A DNA stretch of 64,000 nt, from NCBI GenBank assembly GCA_948144175.1, contig CANXME010000229.1, positions 1 through 64,000 on the forward strand. Reading direction: 5' to 3'. The translations under genes were made by a program, and so were the position numbers. Below, in pieces: positions 37,867 to 50,437 of the stretch. The stretch comes from Closterium sp. NIES-65 (Eukaryota > Streptophyta > Zygnematophyceae > Desmidiales > Closteriaceae). How positions within the stretch are numbered: position 1 is the stretch's first letter; each line of letters starts with the position of its first letter. The notes under the pieces are model-generated. The model had not been told where the DNA came from. It ran no database searches and saw nothing but the letters and a program-made list of their open reading frames with translations.

Positions 37867-40581
37867 TCAGACAGATGCAGACTCAGCAACAAGACTAGCA
37901 GCGTAGTCTAGACGACAGCGAGCAGCAAAGTCGACGAGCTCAGCAACAAGAGCAGACGCAGCAGTGGACTCAAAGGAGGGGTCAGTGACGACAGTAGCAA
38001 GGAGACGCGTGACAGTAGGACTGGCAGCACGAAGAGAGTCCGACTCCGGGTCGGCAAGCGCAGGAAGAGAGGACTCAGGAGGAGAAGGCAAAGGGACACG
38101 AAGAGGAGCAGTGGACGGACGTAGAGACATCCGGTGCGTGCCAGGGGCAGGAGGAGGACGCTGACGCGAACCGCGACCACTAGCGCGAGCAGGACGAGAC
38201 GCAGGCTCACGACGCTCAGCAAGACCTCCAGTAGGACCAGTGTAGGGAGAGGGAGCAGGCAGTGGGGAGGCCGGCGGTAACTGTGACTGTGACTGGACAA
38301 GCGGTGGACACTCTACAGGAGGAGGAGGACCCAGAACCTGCTGAAGGAGCGGAACGAAGTACGGCCGAGGCCGCGCGGGGACTCCAGACATAGCAGGGAC
38401 AGCACCAGCACCCTCAGCACCTCTAGCACCTCCAGCACACTCAGCACCTCCAGTAGCACCAACGCCAACAACACCTCCAGCTGCAGTACCACCAGCAGCA
38501 CCAGCAGCAGGACCGCTGCCAGGACTGACAGCAGTAGCCTCAGCGCCAACACCCTCAGCTGCCCCAGCTCCAGCCGGACGAGAACCTCTGGGACCAGCGG
38601 CACCAGCACCCTCAGCGGCCGAAGAAGCTCCAGCTCCAGCAGTATGCCGCCAACGCCGGGCAAACCACTCGCGCAACTCCTGTGGAGAGAGTGGCTCTCG
38701 CCGAGAAGAGCCAGGAGAACCACCAGGCCCAGCATCGCCAGACGCCACACGAGCAGGTCCAGCGGCCGCTGGCTCCGCACCCCCAGGCTCAGGAGCTCCA
38801 AACACAGCACCCCCAGGCTCAGCAGCTCCAGACGCAGCACCCCCAGGCGAAGGACCCCCAGGCTCAGCACCCCAAGTTGTAGCACCCCCTGGCTCAGCAC
38901 CCCCAGTCGCAGCACCCCCAGGCTCAGCACCCCTAGGCTCAGCACCCACTCGCGCAGCACCCTTAGAGTCAGCACCCCCAGGCTCAGCACCCGCAGCAGT
39001 ACCAGAGTCACCAGCAACCTCGACCGGCTCGACTGCGTCTACCTGAGACACACCTGAAGGGGCAGGACCCTGAGGGGGGAGGGGGTCTACCGGGGGGGGA
39101 CCTGGCACAAGGAAGTGCGGTGGCGGGGGGAGGGAAGGAGTGCGGTAGAGGAAGAGACGGTAGTAGGGGACCGACTTGTCAAACGTGACGTCCTGGGAGG
39201 ACAAAACACGACGAGAGGAGGGGTGGTAGAACTGCCACCCTGGTGCGTCAGGGGGGAAGCCAAGGAAGACACAAGGAGCAGCACGAGGGAACAGCTTGTC
39301 CGCAGACAAGTCGCGGACAAACGCCCGAGATCCCCAGACACGGAACGCAGACGCATCGCCTACCTTCCCCGTCCACAGCAGAGCTGGGGAGGTCTCCGGC
39401 ATGGAGACCCTGGTGTGAAGGTTGAGCTGATGCGCCGCGTACCGAACTGCAAACGGCCACAGAAAATGGGGGGCAGCCGCATGCATCATGGACGTACGAG
39501 CGACGTCCATGACCATGCCAATGCGGCGCTCAGCAAACCCATTTTGCTGTGGAGAGTCCGGAAGCGTAAAGGTCTGGCGGATGCCTCGCGCACAGCAGTA
39601 GGCTCGCAGAAGGCCAGAGGAGAACTCTCCGCCTCGGTCAGAGTGCAGACGCAGAACAGGAAAGTCCGAGCCGAAGCTCCTCCTGAGCTGGAGACGAGCT
39701 GCGCGGATCCAGTCGATCAACACCTCAGTGACATCACCCTTGCTGCGCAAGGGGAAGACTGTGGTGTAACGCGAGTAGTCGTCAACCACCAGCAGGAAGT
39801 AGCGCTCGTGACCCTGTCCACTGACGCGGGCCAGGCCCCACACGTCCATGTGAAGCGTCTGCAGCGGGGCCTCTGTCAGGGGAAACTGAGAGGAGTGAGG
39901 GGCAGCCCGGAGCCGCCCCTCGACACAGGGGACACAGGAAGGACCAGGCCCTTGAGGAAGGGGAGGGAGGGACCGGGGAAGACCAGAGACAAGGACACGG
40001 GAAGCCATGCCTCGGAGACGAGGCAGGGAGGGGTGACCAAGACGGTGGTGCCACAGGAGAGTCTCGTGAGACAGGAGGCGACACGTGCAGGGGGCAGACT
40101 CAGGACCAGACCTGGACGCTGCAGAAAACACCTGACCCGACGCAGCTACCTGGCCAGACGCAGGGACAGGAGGAGACCCAGTGGTCAGGGTGTAGAGGCT
40201 CGACCCCGGCCGACGCGTAAACGTGGCCAGGTGCCGGCCTGTGCGCGCGTCCGAGCAGTGGGTCACCCGCTGACTCGCAGGAGTAAACTGGTGAACCCCC
40301 GCATCCTGCAGGTCAGCACCACTCACCAAGTTCGTAGAGAACGAGGGGAGGTAAAGACCAGACAAGGTGCCAGAGGGGGCAGCCGGATGCGGGAGGACAG
40401 TGGAGAAGTGAGAGAGGACAGGACCCCCAGAGGGGTCTGCCAAGGAGACTGCCACCGGCCGACCAAGCGGCGTGAGTGTGGTGCAGTCTCGAAAGAAGGA
40501 GCGAGAAGCCCCTGAGTCAAGTGTGAAGGTGAGGGAGGCCGAAGCCGACGTGGTACCTGAGAGCAGCAGCCTCACTAGCAC
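37867..40581 (-). pseudogene. Copia A protease and integrase with repetitive hinge
   Basis: One 904-codon frame. Protease active site FTLDSGASRSFF near the start; a GAG-pre-integrase HHLGHP-like motif (LLWHHRLGHPSLPRL); integrase catalytic residues in HMDVWG, HSDRGGEF and NGFAERR; then the copia C-terminal block (FLGFPPDAPGWQFYHP). A hinge of Gly/Ala/Glu/Pro repeats (EPGGA units, plus strand about 38740-39000) leads to the RT. A frameshift separates it from gag upstream, and another change lies near 37770-37867 before the RT. Confidence 0.92.
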
Positions 40582-42000
40582 CTAGAGCAGCAGTACCAAT
40601 GCCCGGGTCGGGCGGGAAACACCGGTAACAGTCACCCTCATCACTAATAGTCACAGCATACATGGCAGCAAGGATAGCATCAAAGTCAAGATCATAGATA
40701 GCGACACCTGCCCTAGACAGCTCTCCCCAGCGGGGGATCTCACTAGCCTCCGGGAACTGCTGACGCTAAGCGTCCGTCAGGCGGCCAAAGCAGCGCTGGG
40801 TGGGGTGGGCACCCCCACACTGCTCACCCGCGCGGTTGCCGGAGCGAAGGACGTAGGTGCACGGACCAAAACCCCCACCACGCTGACGCTGCGCGTACCA
40901 CTCATGGAGCTGCTGAGGGGGGGGAATGTCACGAGAACGTTGCTGCTGCTGCTGCTGCTGGCGCTGACCACCACAAGAGTTGCTCCGCTGCGAAGCGCCA
41001 CCCCGACCACCTCCACCTCCTCCACCACCGCCTCCTCCACCTCCGCCACCACCGCCGCCTCCGCTACCACCGCTACCGCCTCCGCCGCCTGCGCCTCCAC
41101 TGCTGCCACCGACACCTCCACCCCCGCCACCACTCCCACCGCCACCCCCACTCCCTCCGCCGCCTCCACCGCCACCTCCACCACCCCCGCTAGCTCCACC
41201 CGCGCCCTTGCCCCCCTTGCCCTTGCCAGAGCGGCGTCTCCCGCTAGGGGCAGACGCCGCACCGACCGACTCAAGACCAACGAGGTCGGCCGCAGCAGCA
41301 GAGGCGACAGAGGGCAAGAGGGGGGAAGGGGAACACCCCTCAAAGATGGGGGTGCGAGGGTCACCACGAGAGGCTCCTACAGCGACTATGCTCTTCTCCG
41401 CTGCTAGGAGGGCCTTCTCTAGGAGGTCAACAGTGAGAGTGGTGGGACAGACTGAGAGGAAGTGGTCCCTGACTACACGAAGAGAGTCAGGGAGCCGGGT
41501 GACTATGTAATAGAGAGTGATGTACATGGGGGGGGGGGGTTCTTGGCGCAGAACTCAGCAGGAAGCGCAGCACAGTAGCGAGTGTCACTAGTGCGGAGGT
41601 GCGTAATGAGGTCAGCGACTGTGGGAAAGGCAGCAAGGTCAGGGAAGAGGTACGGTAGCATGAGGCGGCTCAGTGCAGCAGTGGCAGGGGAGGAGTAGCG
41701 CGCAACTACAGCGTCGTACAAGGTCTGAGCACTCTTGTACTGACTAAAGTGCGCGCGCTGAGTGGTAGGCAGGTGGCGACGCACAGCAAGACGTGCAGCA
41801 GCATCGCGCGTGGCCCACTGGGAGCGAACAGTGGCGTCAGCGTCAGCAGCAGGGGCAGGAGAGGCGCCAGAGGTGAGGTCAAAGAGGGAGAGACCGTCTG
41901 CCCTATCGCACTGTAGGAAAAGCTGCAGGTCATCTACCCAGACCTCAAAGTCAATGGCCCGACCCTCAGCGTCAATAGCGAGAACACTGGGGGTAGCCAT
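40582..42000 (-). pseudogene. Copia A gag, frameshifted
   Basis: Starts MATPSVLAIDAEGRAIDFEV at 42000, reads the copia gag (UBN2-like) core, and shifts frame in a ten-base G/C homopolymer at about 41528-41540. It resumes VTRLPDSLRVVRDHFLS and continues to a long Gly-rich tract and a zinc-knuckle-like CGGAHPTQRCF, then a stop at 40766. The Cys spacing (C-x13-C-x3-H-x4-C) departs from the usual C-x2-C-x4-H-x4-C knuckle. Confidence 0.88.
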
Positions 42001-43027
42001 GACAGCAGTAGACTAGCAGTAGCAACTGTAGGACAGGGGTAGTGCAGTGACAGAAGTGCTGCTCTCACCAGACAGGGCGGTTCGGGCAGCTCAGCAGCAT
42101 AGCAACACGACAACACGGCGGCTCGGACGGCTCAGCAGCAACTGCGGCTCTGCGACACCAGCGGCTTGGCTCCTCAGCGGCTCAGGCGGCTCGGGCGGCT
42201 CGGGCGGCTCGGGCGGCTCAAGCGGCTCGGGCGGGTCGGGCGGCTCGGGCGGGTCGGGCGGCTCGGGCGGCTCGGGCGGCTCGGGCGGCTTGGGCGGCAC
42301 GGGCGGGTCGGGCGGGTCGGGCGGCTCGGGCGGCTCGGGCGGTGTAGGGCGGCAGGACCGCTGGTAGGGCGGCGGGGCCGGAAGGTAGGTGGCGGGGCCG
42401 CAGTGAGAGGAGCGGCGGGGCCGCAGTGAGAGGGGCGGCGGGGCCGTAACGTAGGGCGGCGGGGCCGTAAGGGAGTCGGCGGGGCCGCAGCGAGAGAGGC
42501 GGCGGGGCCGCAACGAAGGGCGGCGGGGCCGCAGAGAAGGGCGGCGGGGCCGCAGCGAAGGGTGGCGGGGCCGTAGTGAAGGGCGGCGGGGCCGCCGTGA
42601 AGGGCGGCGGGGCCGCAGCGAAGGGCGGCGGGGCCGCAGTGAGAGGCGGCGGGGCCGCAGCAAAGATCGGCGGGGCCGCAGCAAAGGGCGGCGGGGCCGC
42701 AGTGAGAGGCGGCGGGGCCGCAGCGAAGACCGGCGGGGCCGCACCGAAGGGCGGCGGGGCCGCAGCGAAGGGTGGCAGGGCCGGGACAAGGCGGTGCCGA
42801 GGCCGTAGGGCTAGGGCGACGGGGCCGTAGGGCTAGGCGACGGGGCCGCTAGGGAGATGGGGCCGCTAGGGCGATAGGGCCGCTAGGGCGTTGGGGCCGC
42901 TAGGGCGGCTCAACGAAGTGAGAGAGGGGAGCGCGACTCGGGCGGAGCGCGCTCCGGGCAGGAAAAAAAAAAGTTCGATGTGGTGGGCCCTAGGCACAGT
43001 TCCCACGAGGGAACCTGCTCGATACCA
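42001..43027 (-). repeat. GC-rich repeated leader of copia A
   Basis: Between PBS and gag start. The plus strand shows (GGCGGCTCGG)n at about 42175-42345 and units like GGCGGGGCCGCAGCGAAGG at about 42370-42790, then GGGGCCGCTAGGG forms. Short plus-strand ORFs here are repeat artefacts. Confidence 0.85.
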
Positions 43028-43154
43028 TGAGAAAATTAGAACGAGAATGGAATGACTAAGTGAAAGTTGGGTACAAATACAAACCCTAGAAAGTTGTACC
43101 CCATATGTGCTACCCCACTATAGCCTACAATAGCTATGTCATATATATCTGACA

Positions 43155-45632
43155 TAGTGATCACAGCCTAACAGAAGTAAGCATACAGGCAAATATATAG
43201 ATCACAGTACACGGCAAATTCAAGAGGTAAATAAGTGAGGCCGAGTAGGCACAAGACCCAAAGCAGAACAGAAACGCTGATGATCACCAGTACCTAGGGT
43301 CTTGGTGAAGATATCAGCTGTACTGGCGTGTGAGGCCACGCAATAAGGTGAAGCTGACCACGCTGCTGCATCTCTCAAGCGAGGAAGTAACGCAATGCAA
43401 TGTGCTTCGTTCTGCGCTCCAGTCTCTGCTCCCAACACAAGACAATCACGGTCTTGTTGTCTACGTACATGACCGGAGGAGAACGAGGCCGCTCACCCAA
43501 GTCGATAAGCAAGTAGGTCAGCCAGCGTAACTCCTATGCAGTCATGGTCCCCGCGTAAATCTCGGCCTCACAACTGGAGCTGAGAACAGAAGACGAGCGG
43601 GTGGACCTCCAAGAGACAGAAACAGTGCCGAGACTGAAAGTGTAACACTGGGACGACCGCTGAGTCGCCTGGTCGTCCGCCCAAGAAGCGTCTGAGTGCC
43701 TAGTGAGCACAACTGGACCCTGTCCTCCAAGCACAAGCCCCATGCCTGATGTAGTGCACAATTAACACACTACCCTCTGCGCAGCTGTCCAGTGCTCCTT
43801 CCTATGTCTACAGGGCGCGACGAAGCGAGCAAGGATGCTGAAAAGGTACGCAACGTCAGGTCGTGTGCACGTCATCACATACATGAGGCATCCCACGAGC
43901 TTTGGATACGGACCACTCTGCTCTATGAAATCGTCCAAATGTGGAGCTGAGAGCGAGTGGCTAGTAGGCAAAGGAGTGCACTATGGGGAGGAGAACTGAA
44001 AGCCGAAGCGCTGAAGGACCCGATCCACCATGTGTGACTGAGTAAGGGCGATGGTGCGCCGTGCTCTGTCCTAGGTGATCTGCAAGCCAAGATAGCTACG
44101 CAGCTCGCCCAGGTTAGTGCAAGTGTGTCTCTTTTGCAGCTCGGCCTTCACAAGGGCCAGTGCCTCAGTGTCAGTAGTAGCAAAGACCAAGTCATCCACG
44201 TACACGAAGATGTAGAACGGCGGCAGAGAAGTGTCGGTGCGTAGAAACAGCGACGGATCAGCAGTCGAAGGAGCAAACCCAAGAGCCGCAAGCGTCGTCT
44301 TTAGTGTGTCGTACCACTCGCATGGTGCCTGGCGGAGACTGTAGACTGACCATCGGAGGCTCCACTAAGTACCCTCAGGAAACGACCCAGTGAAGCCAAG
44401 TGGGCGGCGCAGCCAGATCTCCTCATGTAGGTTGCCCTACAAGAAAGTTGTGTCGAAGTCAAGAGAGTGGAGCTTGTAGTCACGCTATGCTGCAACGTGG
44501 AGTAACACCCCGGAGAGTGGTCATCTTCGGGGTGGGGGAGAATGTCTGGAAGAAGTCGACTCCCTGTCACTGACTGAAGTCTCGTGCAACGTAACGAGCC
44601 ATGAAGACAGGCGAAGCCCGACGGCCACTTCACCCTGAAAATCCACATGCCATCGACTATGTTTGCCCCAGGTGGGGAAACTGCGTCGACGTAAGTGCCT
44701 GTGGACTTCCCGGATGCCATCTCTGCGTCCATGACTGTCTGCCACTAAGAGGAGTAAGGAACCATAATCGCCTCTGCGTAAGAGCGCGGGGTTGAGATGC
44801 CTAGTGGATCCGGGTCTCCCACAGCGAGATGGGGTACAGCAGCTGCATGACACTTGAGCTCACTGTGCTTGTCCTCAAGGACGTGAGTACAAAGAGCACA
44901 CTCACCCTTGACGGACGGAGGACAGTTAGACTCAGACTCAGTAACAAGACTAGCGATGTAGTCGAGAAGACACGCATCAGCAAAATCAACGAACTCAATG
45001 ACTAAGGCAGACACAGCAGCAGACTCAAAAGCAGGGTCAGCGACAAGTGTGGGTAAAACACGCGTGACAGTAGTAGCAGCACAAACAAGGTCAGACTCAG
45101 GGTCAGGAACATCGGGAAGAGAGGACGCTGGGGGAGACGGTAGGGCAATACGATGTGGAACAGAGGAAGGACAAAGTACCATAAAGTGTGTGCCGGGAAC
45201 AGACGGAGGACGAACACGATGAGCCTGACAAACAGTGCAAACAGGGGAGGCAGGATGTGACGCAGGCTCACGACGCTCTGTCAGAGGGTCTATCAGCTCA
45301 GTGTAGGGAGAAGGAGCAGGTTGTGGGGAGTCAGGCGGTAACTGTGGCTGTGGATCGTCAGGCGGAGGATTGAGTAGGGGAGGAGTAAGGCCAGTGGAAG
45401 ACGGAAGAATGAGAACCTAGGAAGCGCCGAGCCAGGTGGTTGGTGGTAGCGACGACTCTGGCTGAGGCCAGAAGAACGCTCGCCGCTGCACAGGCTGCGT
45501 AGCACCCCCACCAGTAGAACCTCTAGGAGCCCCGGCTCGAGTACCTCCAGCACCACCAGCAAGAGTGCCTCCAACTGCAGCATCTCCAGCAACAGCTATC
45601 CCAACCCCAGAACCTCTAGTACCAGAACCCCC
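43155..45632 (-). pseudogene. Copia C RNase H, RT and hinge (segment left of the miniature element)
   Basis: Multiply broken. From the right: hinge; FVDFADACLLDYIASLV; RT start MDAEMASGKSTGTYVDAV (near 44730) with frameshifts and stops; FVYVDDLVFA near 44190-44220; HSDASWADDQATQRSS near 43690 (RNase H); and TADIFTKTLGTGDHQRF near 43270-43320. It aligns in order with copia A throughout. Confidence 0.9.
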
Positions 45633-45977
45633 TGTTAGAGGTCCACTGGTGATCCCCGATTGATCCTCGAGAAGGGTTATAGGCTCGTTGTTCCGGGGGG
45701 TTATGGGCGCACTGACCCGCTACTCAATAAGCCCTTTTATCCCAATGGTCTAGTGGTTGGGATTCTGACATGATATCAGAGCGAAGGTCTCGGGTTCGAA
45801 TCCCAGTGTGTGCACTTCGGGCATCCCAGTGCGGGGGGGTGCTAGAATTCCACTGGTGATCCCCGATTGATCCTAGAGAAGAGTTACAGGCTCGTTGTCG
45901 TGAGGGGTTATGGGCGCACTAACCAGCTACTTAATAAGCCATTTTATCCGAATGGTCTAGTGGTTGGGATTCTGACA
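45633..45977. mobile_element. TRIM-type miniature LTR retrotransposon with tRNA-like promoter
   Basis: 345 bp in all. Two 138-bp LTRs (45633-45770, 45840-45977) start TGTTAGA/TGCTAGA and end TCTGACA. Target duplication CCCCC (45628-45632, 45978-45982). The 69-bp interior opens, without a gap, with TGATATCAGAGC, one mismatch from the standard initiator-Met primer-binding site TGGTATCAGAGC, and closes with polypurine tract GCGGGGGGG. No coding capacity. A perfect A box (TGGTCTAGTGG, 45746-45756) in the LTR and a perfect B box (GGTTCGAATCC, 45793-45803) in the interior sit at tRNA spacing. The LTR end resembles the 5' half of a Glu/Asp tRNA. LTRs differ at about 15 positions. It lies in the copia C hinge; orientation as drawn is plus. 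Confidence 0.93.
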
Positions 45978-47838
45978 CCCCCAGCACCTCCAGCTCCTGT
46001 ATCTCCAGGTCGTGTGCCTCTGGCTCCACTACCTCCAGCACCAGCAGCCTCAACACCTCTTGCTCCAGTACATCCAGCGCCTCCAGCTCCAGAGTTAGCG
46101 ATTGCCAGCTCAGTACCTCCAGTGGCAGCACCCCTACCCTCAGCACCCCCACCCTCAGCACCCCCAAAACCAACACATGCGGAATCAGCACGCCTTCCGA
46201 CTACCCACTCACGCAGCTGCTGCGGCGAGAGAGTTTCTTGCGGATGCGACGGCTGCGGCTGTCCACCCTCACGCTCAGCACCCCCAGAGTTAGCACTCCC
46301 AGGCTCAGTACCCCGAGAACCAGCACCTCCAGTGTCAGCACGGCGTCCGACTACCCACTCACGCAGCTGCTGTGGCGAGAGAGTCTCCCGCGGACGCGAC
46401 GGCAGCTGTTGCCCACCTCCAGGTGCAGCACCCCAATGCTAAGCACCCCTAGAACCAGAACCACCAGCGTCAGGAACCTCAGAGCCCACACCTCCAGCCC
46501 CACCACCTCCAGTAGCACCGAAGTCCACGGCGACAGACAGTAGAGGCGGCGAAGACGATCGAGGCGGAAAACCAGGAGGGGTCTCCAAGCGTGGGCAGCG
46601 GCGAGAGGCCGAAGTGTCGTTAGCAGCATGGTCACCCGCGTCAGTCGGGCCAGAGGAGACCTCCAAATGCTCAACCAAGGGGGATGGTGTGACCTGAGAA
46701 ACACCTGAGGGCGCAGGATGCGAGGGGGGGTGGGGGTCTACCGAGGGGTAACCTAGAACCAGGAAGAGGGGCGGCGGGGGGACAGGAGAAGGCACGTGGG
46801 GGAGGAGACGGTAGTAGCAAACCGACTCGTCAAAGGTGACGTCATGGGAAGGTAGGACACGACGCGTGGCTGGGTGGTAAAATTGCCAGCCAGATGCGTC
46901 GGCGGGAAAACCAAGGAAGAAGCAGCGAACGGTGCGAGAAGAGAGCATGTGCGCGGTAGTATCGCGTACAATGGCTATCGAACCCTAGACCCAAAACACC
47001 GACGCATCGCCAACCTCCCCCGTCCAACGCAAGGTAGGTGAGGTCTTTCGCACGGAGACACGGGGCCAAAGGTTGAGCTGATGCGCAGCGTATCGGACCG
47101 CAAACGACCACAGAAAATGGGGAGCAGTCGCATGGATCATGGAGGTGCGAGCAACCTCCATGATCAAGCCAATGCGGTGCTTAGCAATCCCATTCTGTTG
47201 CGGAGAAGCCTGAAGCATGAACGACTAGGTGATGCCCTTCTCACGACAAAAGTCCTCAAGGAGACCAAAGGAAAACTCATCTCAATGGTCAAAGTGCAGA
47301 CGGAGAACCGGGAGGTCCTGGTGGAACCGTGCGCTCAGCTGGTGACGAACAGTCCGGATCCAAGGGATAAATACGCTACGAACGCCGCCCTTACTCCGCA
47401 AGGGAAACACCATGGTGTAGCGCGTGTAGTCGTCGAGGACCAGTAGGAAGTAGCGCTCTTGGCCCATCCTAGGGACGGGGGCAAGGCCCCACATGTCCAT
47501 GTGCAGGGTCTACAGAGGAGCCTCTGACGGAGGGAACGAGGAGGAGTGAGGAGCGGCGCGCTGCCGCCCCTCGACGCAGGGAGTGCACGGCGGCGCGAGC
47601 GACGGAGGGAGTGGGGGCAAGGACCTCGGAAGGCCCGAGACAAGGAGACGCACGCAGACGCTGAAGGGAGGGGTGACCAAGACGGTGGTGCCAGAGGAGG
47701 GACGGGTGCATGAGTGGCCGACACGAGCACGACGCAGCTACCTGACCGGACCCAGCAAAGTGTGTAGATTCAAAGTGCAGTGAGTACAGGCCAGACCTAG
47801 GCCTCCGAGTAAACGTGGCGAGGTGGTCGCCTGTCACT
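45978..47838 (-). pseudogene. Copia C integrase and hinge
   Basis: Broken integrase: LLWHHRLGHPSLQRL, HMDMWGLAPVPRMGQERYF, LRLHFDH (second Asp region altered), QQNGIAKHRIGLIMEV (Glu replaced by Lys in this frame), FLGFPADASGWQFYHP, then an Ala/Gly/Ser-rich hinge. It starts TGDHLATFTRR beside E1. Confidence 0.88.
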
Positions 47839-48169
47839 TGTTTGACGAGAAGTGAGAATGAATGAACTATGAAAGAGTTGGGTACAAGTACTAACCCTAA
47901 TTGGGTTGTACCCCATATGGGCTACCCCACTATAGCCTACACAAATGTATAAGCTATAATGCTCTGACACACCCCCATAGGCAAAGTGGGGGAGAACAAG
48001 CGGTCACAAGACCAGTCAAGCAAAGCAAAGCAAGCTCAGGGTGGATCACAAAGTCACCACACAGTCCGAGCACAAGAGTAGGGCCACAAGGCCAGTGCAC
48101 ATGCATGAACATATATATAAAGGTAACACAAGCAAGAGCAGGTATAGAAAGAATACAGTACAAACAAGA

Positions 48170-50437
48170 TCAAGAAGTGAGCAAGTGAGGCCAGGTAGGC
48201 ACAAGACCTAGCACAGTACAGAAACGCTGATGATCACAAGGCGGAAGAGCCTTGGTGAAGATATCAGCAGTGTTGGCCTCAGAGGCCACGTAAGCAAGGC
48301 GCAGCTGACCACGTTGCTGCAGCTCACGAGACAGGAAATAGCGGAGAGCAATGTGCTTCGTTCTGTGCTCCAGTCTGTGCTCCCGACACAAGGCCAGCAT
48401 GGCCTTCTTGTCTACGTACAGAACTGGAGGAGAACGAGGCGACTCTCCTAGGTCAGTCAGCAGGTAGGTGAGCCAGCGTAGCTCCTGTGCAGCCATGGCC
48501 CCCGCGTAGATCTAGGCCTCACAGCTGGAGCTGAGAATAAAAGACGAGCGGGTAGACCGCCACGAAACAGAGTCGGAGCCAAGGCTGAAGGTGTAACCCT
48601 GTGACGACCGCTGCGTAGCCTGGTCGTCAGCCCAAGAAGCGTCAGCGTGACCTGTGAGGACTACTCGACGTCGCCCTCCAAGCACTAGCCCCATGCCCGA
48701 CGTACTGCACACGTAGCGAAACACCCTCTTCGCTTCAGCCATGTGCTCTTGTCTGTGTCTCCCAGGAGCAACATAGCGTGCCAAGATGCTAAGAGGGTAT
48801 GCAAGGTCAGGTCGTGTGCAGGTCATCAGGTACATGAGGCAGCCAACAAGCTCTGGGTACGGGCCACTCGACTCTACGGACTCATCCAAAGGCAGAGCTG
48901 AGAGCGAGTGACGAGTAGACAGAGGAGTGGCCTGAGGCGAGGAGTACGTGAAGCCGAAGCGCTGAAGGACCTGCTGCACCATGTGTGACTGAGTCAGGGT
49001 AATGGTGCGCTGTGCTCTGTCCCGGGTGATCTGCAAGCCAAGGTAGCTGCGCAGTTCACCCAGGTCTGTGCACGTGTGCCTCTTCTGCAGCTCGGACTTC
49101 ACGTGGGCGAGTCCAGTAGTGTCAGCAGTGGCAAAGACCAAGTCGTCGACGTACACGAGGATGTAGAACGGCGGCAAGGAGGTGTCGGTGCGTAGAAACA
49201 GCGACGGGTCGGCTGTAGAAGGAGCAAACCCAAGAGCCGCAAGTGTAGTCCTCAGTCTGTCGTGCCACTCACGGGGCGCCTGACGGAGACCGTAGACTGG
49301 CCGGCGGAGGCTCCACTGGGTACCACGAGGAAACGACCTAGTGAAGCCAGGAGGGTGGCGCAGCCAGATCTCCTCGTGCAGGCTGCCCTGCAGGAAAGCT
49401 GTGCTGAAGTCAAGAGAGTGAAGCTCGTAGTCGCGCTGGGCGGCTATGTGCAGCAGCACCCAAAGAGTGGTCATCTTCGGGGTGGGAGAGAAGGTCTGAA
49501 AGTAGTCAACTCCCTGCCGCTGACTGAAGCCTCCAGCCACGTAACGCACCTTGAAGACAGGCGGAGAGCCAGACGGCCGCTTCACCCTGAAGATCCACAT
49601 CCCACTGACGGTGTTCGCCCCAGGTGGGGGAACCTCGTCGACGTAGGTGCCCGTGGACTTCCACGAAGCTATCTCTGCGTCCATGGCCGACTGCCACTGA
49701 GAGGAGTAGGGACCCTCGATCGCCTCAGCATATGATCGAGGAGTCGGGATGTCTGGTGCATCCGGGTCTCTCTCAGGGGCAATCAGCGTGGACACCAGAT
49801 GGGGCAAAGGAGCCGCAAAGCACTGGAACTTCTCCTGCCTGTCCTCAAGGACGTCCGTGCTAAGAGCACACTCACCCCCGACGGACGAAGGACAGACAGA
49901 CTCAGACGCAGCAACAAGAGTGGCAGCGTAACCTAGACGGCAGCGAGCAGCGAAGTCGACAAGCTCAGCAACTAGAGCAGACGCAGCAGTGGACTCAAAG
50001 GTAGGGTCAGTGACAACAGTAGCAAGAAGGCGCGTGACCAAAGGACTAGCAGCACGAAGGGAGTCGGACTCCGGGTCAGGGAGAAAAGGAAGAGAGGACT
50101 CAGGAGGAGACGGCAAAGGGACACGCAGAGGAGCAGTGGACGGACGCAGTGCCATCTGGTGTGTGCCGGGGACCGCAGGAGGACGCGGACGCGCAGTACG
50201 ACCACTAGTGCGAGCAGCACGAACAGGCGACGCAGGACGAGACGCAGGCTCACGACGCTCAGCAAGACCTCCAGTAGGACCAGTGTAGGGAGAAGGAGCA
50301 CGTAGCGGGGAGGCGGGCTGTAACTGGGACTGCGACTGGACAGGCTGCGGCCACTCTAAGGGAGGAGCAGGACCAGTAGAGGGAGGGAGACCAAGAACCG
50401 GCTCCAGGAGGGGAACGAAGTAGGGCCTCAGCCGCAC
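48170..50437 (-). pseudogene. Copia D reverse transcriptase and RNase H
   Basis: A 641-codon frame covers hinge, RT (WKSTGTYVDEVPPPGANTV, LDFSTAFLQGSLHEEIWL, FYILVYVDDLVFATAD) and RNase H (HADASWADDQATQRSS), then stops at SSCEA (48512) where A continues EIYAG. The rest, MAAQELRW to HQRFCTVLGLVP, follows in the same direction. Apart from that single TAG the RT/RNase H is intact. Confidence 0.93.

Larger units (their letters stand above)
35798..43154 (-). mobile_element. Copia element A, inserted in C
   Basis: 7,357-bp Ty1/copia element with 127-bp LTRs (35798-35924 and 43028-43154) that differ at a single position, and perfect target duplication TAGTG (35793-35797 and 43155-43159). It is oriented on the minus strand: PBS (TGGTATCGAGCAGG) beside the right LTR, a 1-kb GC-rich leader, gag, protease, integrase, RT and RNase H, then a 3' tail with (TA)n runs near 36065-36126. 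The near-identical LTRs mark it as the most recent copia arrival here. gag and pol each have disabling changes, so it is young but dead. Confidence 0.95.

Noticed and set aside
39115..40515. 466-codon plus-strand ORF opposite copia A pol
   Set aside because: Antisense shadow of the integrase frame; no recognisable domain.
42047..42830. Gly/Ser- and Gly/Ala-rich plus-strand ORFs, and an Arg/Pro-rich minus-strand ORF
   Set aside because: Leader repeats of copia A between PBS and gag; repeat translation only.
45739..45815. A functional tRNA gene at the miniature element
   Set aside because: A and B boxes are good but the acceptor ends do not pair and the sequence is split between LTR and interior; better read as a promoter-bearing retroelement.
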